Shown piece after piece: positions 25,437-32,907 of a stretch of DNA of 35,838 bases. The notes under the pieces were generated by a model that saw only the letters and a program-made list of their open reading frames with translations, made no database searches and was not told the DNA's origin. Numbering within the stretch: position 1 is the stretch's first letter; every line of letters begins with the position of its first letter. Position numbers and translations under genes: made by a program. The stretch covers positions 1 to 35,838 of the forward strand of contig JAFEEV010000222.1 in the NCBI GenBank assembly GCA_018240935.1, read 5' to 3'. The stretch comes from Pseudomonadota bacterium. Lineage in GTDB: Bacteria; Pseudomonadota; Gammaproteobacteria; Burkholderiales; Nitrosomonadaceae.

Positions 25437-25584
25437 TGCAATACCCCTCTCTTTGCAGTTCACTTCAACGCTGAAATTTCCCTAGTGCTTAATGGAAACG
25501 TGACTTTGTCCGCCCGAAAATATATATTAGCGGCAGAACGCTTCATTTACCTGCTAATCCGCATTATTCTTAGGAACCATACCG

Positions 25585-28506
25585 ATGAGCCACAATTTAT
25601 TCGATAGCCTGCATGAACTATCCCTAGCCCCCGGAAACACTGTGAAATACTATTCACTCCCGGCGCTGGAGAAAAACGGCATTGGAAAAATTTCCCGCTT
25701 GCCAGTATCGATTCGTATCATATTGGAATCGGTATTACGGAATTATGACAACAAAAAAATCACGGAAAACCATATCCGCCAATTGGCCAATTGGAAACCC
25801 GATGCCGCCAGAGTCGATGAAATACCGTTTGTAGTTTCTCGCATTGTGTTGCAGGACTTTACCGGCGTGCCGCTGCTGGTCGATCTTGCCGCCATGCGCA
25901 GCGCGGCGGTAAAACTGGGGAAAAACCCCAAACTGATCGAACCACTGGTTCCTGTCGATCTGGTCGTCGATCATTCGATTCAGGTCGACCATTACGGCAC
26001 AAAAGACGCGATCAACCGCAATATGGAAATCGAATTTTTCCGCAATAACGAACGTTACCAGTTCATCAAATGGGGCATGCAAGCGTTTGACACGTTCAAG
26101 GTCATTCCTCCCGGAATCGGCATCGTGCATCAAGTTAATCTCGAATACCTCGCCCGGGGCGTGCATCAAAAAGACGGACTCGTTTATCCCGACACGCTGG
26201 TCGGCACTGATTCGCATACCACGATGATCAACGGCATCGGCGTTGTCGGCTGGGGCGTCGGCGGTATCGAAGCGGAAGCGGGCATGCTGGGCCAGCCGGT
26301 TTACTTCCTGACACCCGATGTCGTCGGTGTTAATTTAACCGGCCATTTGCGCGAAGGCGTTACCGCAACCGATCTGGTGCTGACGATCACGGAAATGCTG
26401 CGCAAGGCGAACGTAGTCGGCAAGTTTGTCGAATTCTTCGGTGAAGGAACCGCTTCATTGGCGCTGCCCGATCGCGCCACGATCGCGAATATGGCGCCGG
26501 AATACGGCGCAACCATGGGATTCTTCCCGATTGACGATGCGACTATCGACTATTTCAAAGGCACCGGGCGCAGCCTGGAAGAAATCGCTGCTTTGCAACG
26601 TTATTTCCAAGCGCAACAAATGTACGGCATCCCCCAAAAAGGCAACATTGACTATACCAGCGAGCTCACGCTGGATCTGGGTTCCGTATCGCCTTCGCTG
26701 GCAGGCCCGAAACGGCCGCAGGATCGCATCGAACTCGCGGCAATCAAATCGCGCTTTACCGAACTCTTCAACAAACCCGTCAAAGAAAGCGGTTACGGCA
26801 AACAAGGCGATGACATCCAGCAGCGTTACGCGCTACGCGACGTGCATACGCAACAACCCGAAGTTTGTGTCGATGCCGGCATACCCAACGGCAGCCGCAT
26901 ACCGGCGCCCGGCATTGCTGCAACAGCGGGTGAAAACGGCGGGCAACCAGCAACAAACGCTATTCCCGCGGAGCGCCGCATGGTTTCCCGCAACGTAGCG
27001 GAAATGACCAATAATCGTCCGGCCCCAAATTCACCCGATGTATGCCATGTTGATTCAAGTAACCCGGCAATCGACCTTGGTCACGGCGACGTCTTGATCG
27101 CCGCTATTACATCCTGCACCAACACGTCCAACCCCAGCGTACTGCTGGCCGCCGGGTTGCTGGCTAAAAAAGCGGTGGAAAAAGGATTGTCGGTCAAGCA
27201 TCACATCAAAACATCGCTGGCGCCAGGTTCGCGTGTAGTTACCGATTACTTGCACGTCACCGGACTGCTGCCCTATCTCGAGCAACTGGGTTTCAATCTG
27301 GTCGGTTACGGTTGCACCACGTGCATCGGCAATGCCGGGCCGTTAGCCGAGCCGATTGAAGAAGCCGTCGTTAAAAACGATCTGGTCTGCGCCGCGGTGT
27401 TATCCGGTAACCGCAACTTTGAAGCGCGTATCCATTCGAACATCCGCGCCAACTTTTTAGCATCGCCGCCGCTGGTGGTCGCGTACGCAATCGCGGGCAG
27501 CGTTCTGAAAGACCTTACCGCCGAACCGCTGGGCATCGGCAAAAACAACCAACCGGTCTGGCTGAAAGACATCTGGCCGAGCAGCGCCGAAGTTCATGCC
27601 TTGTTGAAATATGCCGCCAACGCCGATACGTTCCGGCAACTTTACAGCAATCTCACCAAGGATCATGTACTGTGGAATAGCGTCACTGCCGTCACCGGGC
27701 AGACCTACAACTGGCCGCAATCGACCTACATTGCCGAACCGCCCTTCTTTGCAGACTTCTCGTTGCAACCGGCGGCAAGCGGTGGCAATGACATCAAAAA
27801 CGCTTATGCATTGGGCGTATTCGGCGATTCGGTAACCACCGATCACATCAGCCCGGCGGGCTCGATCAAGGAAACTTCGCCCGCCGGACGTTATCTGCTC
27901 GATCATCATGTCGGCAAAGCGGATTTCAACAGCTACGGCGCACGCCGTGGACACCACGAAGTGATGATGCGCGGCACCTTCGCCAACGTGCGCATCAAGA
28001 ATCTGATGATTCCCGGCAGCGAAGGCGGCATCACCCTCTATCAAGGCACTGCCGGAGCCGCGCCGGAACAAATGAGCATTTACGATGCCGCGATGAAGTA
28101 TCAGGCGCAGGGTATTCCGACGGTTGTTTTCGGCGGCAAGGAATACGGCACCGGATCGAGCCGCGACTGGGCCGCCAAGGGCACGCAACTGCTCGGCGTC
28201 AAAGCAGTGATCGCCACCAGTTTCGAGCGCATCCACCGCAGCAATCTGATCGGCATGGGCGTTCTGCCGTTGCAATTCAAGGACGCCGACAACGCCGAAT
28301 CGCTCGGCATCAAAGGCGACGAACAATTCGATATTCTCGGACTCGGCAGCATTCAGCCGCAACAAGATGTCACATTGAACATTCGCAGAAAGGACGGCAG
28401 CAGTCAGACTGTGCCACTGCTATGCCGCATCGATACCGCTATCGAGGTGGATTACTTCAAACACGGCGGCATTTTGCCTTATGTGCTGCGCGAACTGATG
28501 TCGTAG
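25585..28506 (+). CDS. acnA: Aconitate hydratase, AcnA type, with an extra internal segment
   Basis: Fe-S enzyme isomerising citrate and isocitrate in the TCA cycle. AcnA/IRP-type landmarks are VDHSIQVDHYG, LVGTDSHTTMINGIGVVGWGVGGIEAEA, the cluster ligands in SCTNTSNP (near residue 511) and GYGCTTCIGN, and the swivel domain with GSSRDWAAKGT. At 973 aa it is longer than the usual ~890-910. The excess lies around residues 425-495, just before the SCTNT ligand loop. There a Pro/Ala/Asn-rich stretch with GENGGQPATN and NNRPAPNSPDV is not expected from the core fold. AGGAA precedes the ATG at 25585. It stands alone downstream of the tRNAs. AcnD-type methylisocitrate dehydratase is a less likely alternative, as no prp genes are adjacent. 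Confidence 0.93.
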   Translation: MSHNLFDSLHELSLAPGNTVKYYSLPALEKNGIGKISRLPVSIRIILESVLRNYDNKKITENHIRQLANWKPDAARVDEIPFVVSRIVLQDFTGVPLLVDLAAMRSAAVKLGKNPKLIEPLVPVDLVVDHSIQVDHYGTKDAINRNMEIEFFRNNERYQFIKWGMQAFDTFKVIPPGIGIVHQVNLEYLARGVHQKDGLVYPDTLVGTDSHTTMINGIGVVGWGVGGIEAEAGMLGQPVYFLTPDVVGVNLTGHLREGVTATDLVLTITEMLRKANVVGKFVEFFGEGTASLALPDRATIANMAPEYGATMGFFPIDDATIDYFKGTGRSLEEIAALQRYFQAQQMYGIPQKGNIDYTSELTLDLGSVSPSLAGPKRPQDRIELAAIKSRFTELFNKPVKESGYGKQGDDIQQRYALRDVHTQQPEVCVDAGIPNGSRIPAPGIAATAGENGGQPATNAIPAERRMVSRNVAEMTNNRPAPNSPDVCHVDSSNPAIDLGHGDVLIAAITSCTNTSNPSVLLAAGLLAKKAVEKGLSVKHHIKTSLAPGSRVVTDYLHVTGLLPYLEQLGFNLVGYGCTTCIGNAGPLAEPIEEAVVKNDLVCAAVLSGNRNFEARIHSNIRANFLASPPLVVAYAIAGSVLKDLTAEPLGIGKNNQPVWLKDIWPSSAEVHALLKYAANADTFRQLYSNLTKDHVLWNSVTAVTGQTYNWPQSTYIAEPPFFADFSLQPAASGGNDIKNAYALGVFGDSVTTDHISPAGSIKETSPAGRYLLDHHVGKADFNSYGARRGHHEVMMRGTFANVRIKNLMIPGSEGGITLYQGTAGAAPEQMSIYDAAMKYQAQGIPTVVFGGKEYGTGSSRDWAAKGTQLLGVKAVIATSFERIHRSNLIGMGVLPLQFKDADNAESLGIKGDEQFDILGLGSIQPQQDVTLNIRRKDGSSQTVPLLCRIDTAIEVDYFKHGGILPYVLRELMS

Positions 28507-28634
28507 GCAATCACCTGTTATATCGGAATAAAAATAACATTTTCAAGTTGTTAATATAACCCTACAACTACCTCTGTCTATATAGCGCCGGATGTCATAT
28601 AGTACGTCTACGTTAAAAAAGCGGAGGTAGTCCG

Positions 28635-29114
28635 ATGATGTACGATCTGGTAGACAAAGTTTTTAAAACACTTCTGTCATTAAACGAAGAAGATGAAAGA
28701 AAATTTGCCGACGTGAGAAAAGACATCAATCACATCAACCATATCCTGCACGATATGGTCATTATCGACACCAAAAGCTCCGCACTGCTAACGCACGTTT
28801 CCGTCATGCTGGCGGTTGTCATCGGCATGCTGTTCACCTTAATCGGCCCGAAGGAAAGCGGAAGCATTCTGGCCTATATGCTGAAAATTGAAATGGTGGC
28901 TTACGCAGTCGTCGCCATGGTGCTTCTGCGCTGTCTCGATATCATGGGGCCGCCATTCCGCAAACTCAGAAATGAAATGCGAGAAATCGATGCGCAATAC
29001 CATCAAGAAATAATCGTCCGGAGAGCAATTTATCAATTAATGTCGCGCGTCGTTTTTATTCTGACGGTCGTGTTGGTCCTGATTACATTCTTGAAGATTT
29101 TCGGCTTTCAGTGA
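28635..29114 (+). CDS. Three-helix membrane protein, possibly PycTM/DUF5706-like
   Basis: The family is not securely recognised. The 159-aa product has a charged helical N-terminus, then IDTKSSALL at about residues 44-52 leading into transmembrane helix 1 (51-70). Helix 2 is at 79-102, followed by a basic/acidic amphipathic segment and helix 3 at 137-156. A D-x-K-A/S-x-x-LL motif running into the first helix, with this helix order, resembles the DUF5706 effectors of Pycsar anti-phage systems. This is inference from memory of the family pattern. No nucleotide cyclase lies next to it. GGAGG lies nine bases before the ATG. It sits at the start of an accessory-looking stretch. Confidence 0.7.
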   Translation: MMYDLVDKVFKTLLSLNEEDERKFADVRKDINHINHILHDMVIIDTKSSALLTHVSVMLAVVIGMLFTLIGPKESGSILAYMLKIEMVAYAVVAMVLLRCLDIMGPPFRKLRNEMREIDAQYHQEIIVRRAIYQLMSRVVFILTVVLVLITFLKIFGFQ

Positions 29115-29167
29115 GACCATTGAGTGTGAATTGATGCGATAAGCTTAAGGAACTCAGGATTCACAAA

Positions 29168-29338
29168 TCATCGCATTCCAGCATTCATTAATCCCGCGAG
29201 GATTTTGTCGATGTTCTGCTTGCCTACTTTTTCAATAATTTCCTGGGTTTTTTCTTTACTGAATCCGTGTTTTTTGGCGTTCTCAAAAATTCTCTCCCTT
29301 AGAGCATCAGGATCATAAGCCGGTAGCAATCCACGCAT
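29168..29338 (-). CDS. Small frame, probably the displaced C-terminus of the LprI-like gene
   Basis: This 56-codon frame starts at the ATG at 29338 and ends at TGA 29168. It overlaps the end of the LprI-like gene by 40 bases in another frame. Its product is well-formed and amphipathic (MRGLLPAYDPDALRERIFEN, then KKHGFSKEKTQEIIEKVGK), unlike the ragged end of the overlapping frame (CVDCYRLMILML). One base missing near 29340 would join AEL to QMRG and make one longer protein. It could instead be a separate small gene, though no ribosome binding site is evident. Confidence 0.5.
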   Translation of the reverse strand: MRGLLPAYDPDALRERIFENAKKHGFSKEKTQEIIEKVGKQNIDKILAGLMNAGMR

Positions 29339-29973
29339 TTGAGCTCTGCAAACGTGGCGTCAATTATTGACCCGGAAATCCCGTATATAGCGCACGATTC
29401 GATATCAACGTTACTTGCTGTATTGCCGCTTATCGATGCCCAGCATCCGTTTTCCGTTCTAATCATGCCATCAACGCCGCCAAATAAAGCTGCGCGATAC
29501 ATATCGCCAGCCATGTTTTGTATCTGCTGATCACTTATTTGATGGCCAAGTTGATTGCTTTGTGGTTCTGTGGCGGATACGTGATCTTCCTCGATCATGC
29601 CCTCAAGCTCTTTCGAGCGCTCTGCCGTCATTTGCATTACGCAATCGGTCACAATGACCGGCTGAATTGTGCCACCGTCATATCTTCGCCCAGCGAGTTC
29701 ACATTTTTCATCACGGTACTTTATCCATGATCGCTGGGTATTCCTCAATGCGGTTTTTTGATCTCCAGGTAATCCGCTCAGTACTTTTTTATAAGCGCTA
29801 TTCAACCTGGCATCTTGAAATTCTGCTTCAGCGCTGACACACTCGCTCATGTTGAAAGATGTCCCGCCAGACTCATCCATACATTTTTTAAATGTGTCGG
29901 TTAAACCAAAATCTTCCGCAGCGACCAGATTTGGTATTGAGCAGATTGCTAAGATGATGGCGATATTTCTCAC
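29299..29973 (-). CDS. Secreted LprI/DUF1311-domain protein, apparently frameshifted at the 3' end
   Basis: A Sec signal peptide (residues 1-19, ending VAAE) is followed by an LprI-like DUF1311 domain at about residues 29-126. The domain shows the pattern Cys31, Cys45, LNSAYKKVL, QRSWIKYRDEKC (Cys91) and Cys111. Proteins of this domain include a reported mycobacterial lysozyme inhibitor. The region after residue 130 is not recognised. The start is GTG at 29973, overlapping the TGA of the PEP-CTERM gene as GTGA, so translation is coupled. The last 15 or so residues look out of frame: another frame continues for 56 sensible codons to 29168. Full product would be about 280 aa if one base is missing. 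Confidence 0.7.
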   Translation of the reverse strand: MRNIAIILAICSIPNLVAAEDFGLTDTFKKCMDESGGTSFNMSECVSAEAEFQDARLNSAYKKVLSGLPGDQKTALRNTQRSWIKYRDEKCELAGRRYDGGTIQPVIVTDCVMQMTAERSKELEGMIEEDHVSATEPQSNQLGHQISDQQIQNMAGDMYRAALFGGVDGMIRTENGCWASISGNTASNVDIESCAIYGISGSIIDATFAELKCVDCYRLMILML

Positions 29974-30548
29974 GCTAATAATTTATCCTTCTTGCTCGAA
30001 AATAAACGAATTAATCCGATGCCCACCAACAGCATCGCGTAGGTTTGGGGTTCTGGTACTGCCACAACAGGCACGTCGCCGACATGAACTGGCCAAACAT
30101 CGAAATCACTTAATGATAGATACACATCACCTGGATAAAATTCGTTTGTTGATGGTCTGTATCCATAAGGGGAGCCGCTCGCAGTTGCTTTATCAACCCA
30201 GTACCAGGCATTCCATGCGCTCATATCGGTATCCAATGGCGGGTATGGAATCAACATCCATGGAATGGAGTGGTCGGAGTGTGAGAATATAAATGCTGAA
30301 AATTCTGAAAGTGCCGGTATTTCCCAGTCACTAGTTCCGCCGAGCGTAAAAGTTGAAAGAAAACTTACTTGCTCAAAAAATGGCTTGCCCGGTATTGTGT
30401 ATACTGGCGCCGCCCAAGTTAGCCCTGTATCCGTATCGTAGTAAGCCATCCCGCTCAACCGGGATTCGAGTGTTGCGCTTGCTGTTGATGCAGCAACCAT
30501 AAGAACGGCCACTAAAATTCCATTGATTATTTTTATTGTCACTTTCAA
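29970..30548 (-). CDS. PEP-CTERM sorted exported protein with a DUF1566-like domain
   Basis: The 192-aa product has a signal peptide (about residues 1-25, STASA) and a C-terminal sorting signal: VPEPQTYAML at 164-173, a hydrophobic helix and the basic end SSKKDK. Exosortase/PEP-CTERM systems recognise such tails for export and attachment to extracellular material. The body has TGLTWAAP and GGTSDWEIPALSEFSAF, resembling the DUF1566/Lcl pattern (W...G.SDWRLP..E). No exosortase is in the window. It overlaps the LprI-like gene by four bases, indicating a two-gene unit. Confidence 0.85.
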   Translation of the reverse strand: MKVTIKIINGILVAVLMVAASTASATLESRLSGMAYYDTDTGLTWAAPVYTIPGKPFFEQVSFLSTFTLGGTSDWEIPALSEFSAFIFSHSDHSIPWMLIPYPPLDTDMSAWNAWYWVDKATASGSPYGYRPSTNEFYPGDVYLSLSDFDVWPVHVGDVPVVAVPEPQTYAMLLVGIGLIRLFSSKKDKLLA

Positions 30549-30600
30549 CTCCTTTTAGTCATTTTTATCCAGCTTTGCACTTACACTCATCTTCCCTGCA

Positions 30601-31005
30601 TCAATATTGCAATTCAAATACATTACTATTCTTGATTTTTCTATTTGTAGCGCTCTTAAACACTGCTTTAAAAATGTTTTCCTGACTCTGAAATCCTTCT
30701 TTCGGCATTGCGACAACCTCTTTAAAATGCGCAGCCTTTCCTAAAGATATTCCTGATAAATCAATATCAAAAGGAATTTTATTGTCATCTCTCATTTGTC
30801 CTTTCCCAATTGCCAACCATTTAGGATTACAATCAAGCTCATCTGATTGATCAAAAATTTTCCCCGCAGGGATGCTTCTTCTTTCTCAATTTGTGAGCAG
30901 TTGCTCAAGTAGATCCAAATGGTGATCTATGTCGGCATAAGTTCTGATGTGCGAGCACTTTGCTCGTGCGGCAATAAAAAGTCTCCCCAAGTCTGTTTGT
31001 TTCAT
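30601..31005 (-). pseudogene. Reading frame of unknown family interrupted by one in-frame TGA
   Basis: From an ATG at 31005 the frame encodes 39 residues (MKQTDLGRLFIAARAKCSHI, then TYADIDHHLDLLEQLLTN) and stops at TGA 30888-30886. The same frame then stays open for a further 95 codons to 30601, with protein-like sequence such as PAGKIFDQSDELDCNPKWLA and FDIDLSGISLGKAAHFKEVV. No ATG restarts the downstream part; only TTG at 30816 is available. A nonsense mutation in a ~134-codon gene explains this best. Two separate short genes are the alternative. The family is not recognised, and a mobile element lies 50 bases upstream. Confidence 0.5.
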
Positions 31006-31056
31006 CCGGTTTTTTTCTCATAGCTCAATTCTAGTTTTTATCTAATAGAAAATTAG

Positions 31057-31199
31057 GGAAACGCTCATTAATTGACTACACGAGCGAATCGCTTCGTTGC
31101 GCGGTACTCACTCTCTCGACTATCTAGTGGATATGTCTCGGTTGCTGTGTTCCGTGCGACTCGTGCTTCGTCTCATTCGTCCAATTAATTAGCGCTTCC
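31057..31199. mobile_element. MITE-like element, family 2 (143 bp)
   Basis: Imperfect terminal inverted repeats, GGAAACGCTCATTAATTG on the left against the complement of CAATTAATTAGCGCTTCC on the right, are flanked by perfect TTAG duplications at 31053-31056 and 31200-31203. The inside carries CACGAG/CTCGTG arms. There is no coding capacity. The outer bases GGAA and the YTAR target match family 1, but the interior is unrelated. The window's first 17 bases are the right end of another copy. Confidence 0.75.
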
Positions 31200-31332
31200 T
31201 TAGAATTGTAAGTCGATATACTCCAAGAAAATTCATACTTTAATTGCATTTCTCTATCAGACACAAATAACAAGTATTCAAGCGAGTTCGTACGTTTTTT
31301 GCAACTTATTGCTATTAGTGCGAAACATTAAA

Positions 31333-32895
31333 TCATTCCCACTCAATCGTTGCCGGCGGCTTGCCGGAAATATCGTAAACCACGCGGTTGATACCGCGGA
31401 TTTCGTTGATGATGCGGTTGGAAACCTTGCTCAACAGCGAGTACGGCAGTTCCGCCCAGTTGGCGGTCATGAAATCCTGCGTTTGCACGGCTCTGAGGGC
31501 AATGACGTATTCGTAGGTGCGTCCGTCTCCCATGACGCCGACGGATTTGACCGGCAGAAACACCGCGAACGCTTGCGAGGTTTTTTCGTACCAGCCGGCG
31601 TGTTGCAATTCCTCGATAAAAATGTGATCGGCTTGTCTCAACAGCTCAGCGTATTCGTATTTCACTTCGCCCAGAATGCGCACCCCCAAGCCGGGACCGG
31701 GGAACGGATGACGAAAAACCATTTCGCGCGGCAAACCCAGCACCAGTCCCAATTCGCGCACCTCATCCTTGAACAATTCGCGCAGCGGTTCGAGCAGTTT
31801 CAAATGCAACGTTTCCGGCAAGCCGCCGACGTTATGGTGCGATTTGATGGTGTGCGCTTTCTTGGTTTTACCGCCGGCGGATTCGATCACATCGGGATAG
31901 ATCGTACCTTGCGCCAGCCATCTGGCGTCGCTGATTGCGGCCGATTCGCGTTGGAATACTTCGACAAATTCCCGGCCGATGATTTTCCGTTTCATTTCCG
32001 GATCGGTAACGCCTGTAAGATTGCGATAGAAATCCCGGCTGGCGTCGACATGAATCACTTTGACCGCTAAGTTTTTCGCAAACGTTTCCATGACTTGCTT
32101 GGCTTCATTGGCGCGCAGCAAGCCGTTGTCGACAAACACACAGGTCAATTGATCGCCGATGGCGCGATGAATCAACGCCGCCGCGACCGAGGAATCCACG
32201 CCGCCGGACAACCCCAGAATCACCCGGTCGTTGCCCACCGCTGCGCGGATTTTACCGATCGCCTCTTCGACGTAATCCGGCATATTCCAATCGCGCCCGA
32301 TGCCGCAGATATCGTGCACGAAGCGGTCGATGATCGCCTTGCCTTGCAGCGTATGCGTTACCTCGGGGTGAAACTGGATGCCGTAGAAACGGCGCTTATC
32401 GTCCGCCATCGCGGCAATCGGCGTGGCGGCGTTACACGCCATCACGGCGAATCCGTCCGGCAACGAAACCACGGCGTCGCCATGACTCATCCAGACTTCC
32501 AGCAGTTTTTTCCCATCCTTATCCGCGCGGTCTTGGATATCCTGAAATAACGCGCCGTGCGGCGTCGTTTGCAGTTCGGCATAACCAAACTCGCGAACAG
32601 CGGCGTTTTCAACCGTACCGCCCAATTGTGCCGCCATCGTCTGCATACCGTAGCAAATGCCCAGCACCGGCACACCAAGTTCAAAAACGATTTGCGGCGC
32701 GCGCGGCGTTTCGTCTTCGGTAACCGAAGCGGGGCCGCCGGACAGAATAATGCCCTGCGGTGCGAAGGCTTTAATCAATTCGGGATCGGCATCGTACGGA
32801 TGCAATTCGCAATACACATTGGTTTCACGCACGCGCCGCGCAATCAACTGCGTGTACTGTGAACCGAAGTCCAGAATCAGGATTTTTTGATGCAT
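31333..32895 (-). CDS. guaA: GMP synthase (glutamine-hydrolysing)
   Basis: Converts XMP to GMP using glutamine and ATP. The class I glutamine amidotransferase domain has the nucleophile Cys in GICYGMQ (near residue 84) and the His/Glu pair in FHPEV. The ATP pyrophosphatase P-loop GLSGGVDSSVAA follows, and the C-terminal dimerisation domain ends in the conserved GKPPATIEWE. The 520-aa length is normal. It follows guaB by 12 bases; guaBA operons are common. Confidence 0.97.
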   Translation of the reverse strand: MHQKILILDFGSQYTQLIARRVRETNVYCELHPYDADPELIKAFAPQGIILSGGPASVTEDETPRAPQIVFELGVPVLGICYGMQTMAAQLGGTVENAAVREFGYAELQTTPHGALFQDIQDRADKDGKKLLEVWMSHGDAVVSLPDGFAVMACNAATPIAAMADDKRRFYGIQFHPEVTHTLQGKAIIDRFVHDICGIGRDWNMPDYVEEAIGKIRAAVGNDRVILGLSGGVDSSVAAALIHRAIGDQLTCVFVDNGLLRANEAKQVMETFAKNLAVKVIHVDASRDFYRNLTGVTDPEMKRKIIGREFVEVFQRESAAISDARWLAQGTIYPDVIESAGGKTKKAHTIKSHHNVGGLPETLHLKLLEPLRELFKDEVRELGLVLGLPREMVFRHPFPGPGLGVRILGEVKYEYAELLRQADHIFIEELQHAGWYEKTSQAFAVFLPVKSVGVMGDGRTYEYVIALRAVQTQDFMTANWAELPYSLLSKVSNRIINEIRGINRVVYDISGKPPATIEWE

Positions 32896-32907
32896 GGAAA
32901 AGAAAGA

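Noticed and set aside
27457..28365. 302-codon minus-strand frame inside acnA
   Set aside because: It lies wholly antisense to the conserved aconitase swivel-domain region and shows no recognisable motif. It is a product of codon bias in the real gene.
30886..30888. In-frame TGA as a selenocysteine codon
   Set aside because: The sequence after the TGA offers only a three-base CCC/GGG stem with no convincing bacterial SECIS. The protein has no selenoprotein resemblance, so a nonsense mutation is simpler.
31309..32070. 253-codon plus-strand frame over guaA
   Set aside because: It is antisense to conserved GMP synthase sequence, with no family match or ribosome binding site. A similar 256-codon frame over guaB (33244-34014) was rejected for the same reason.
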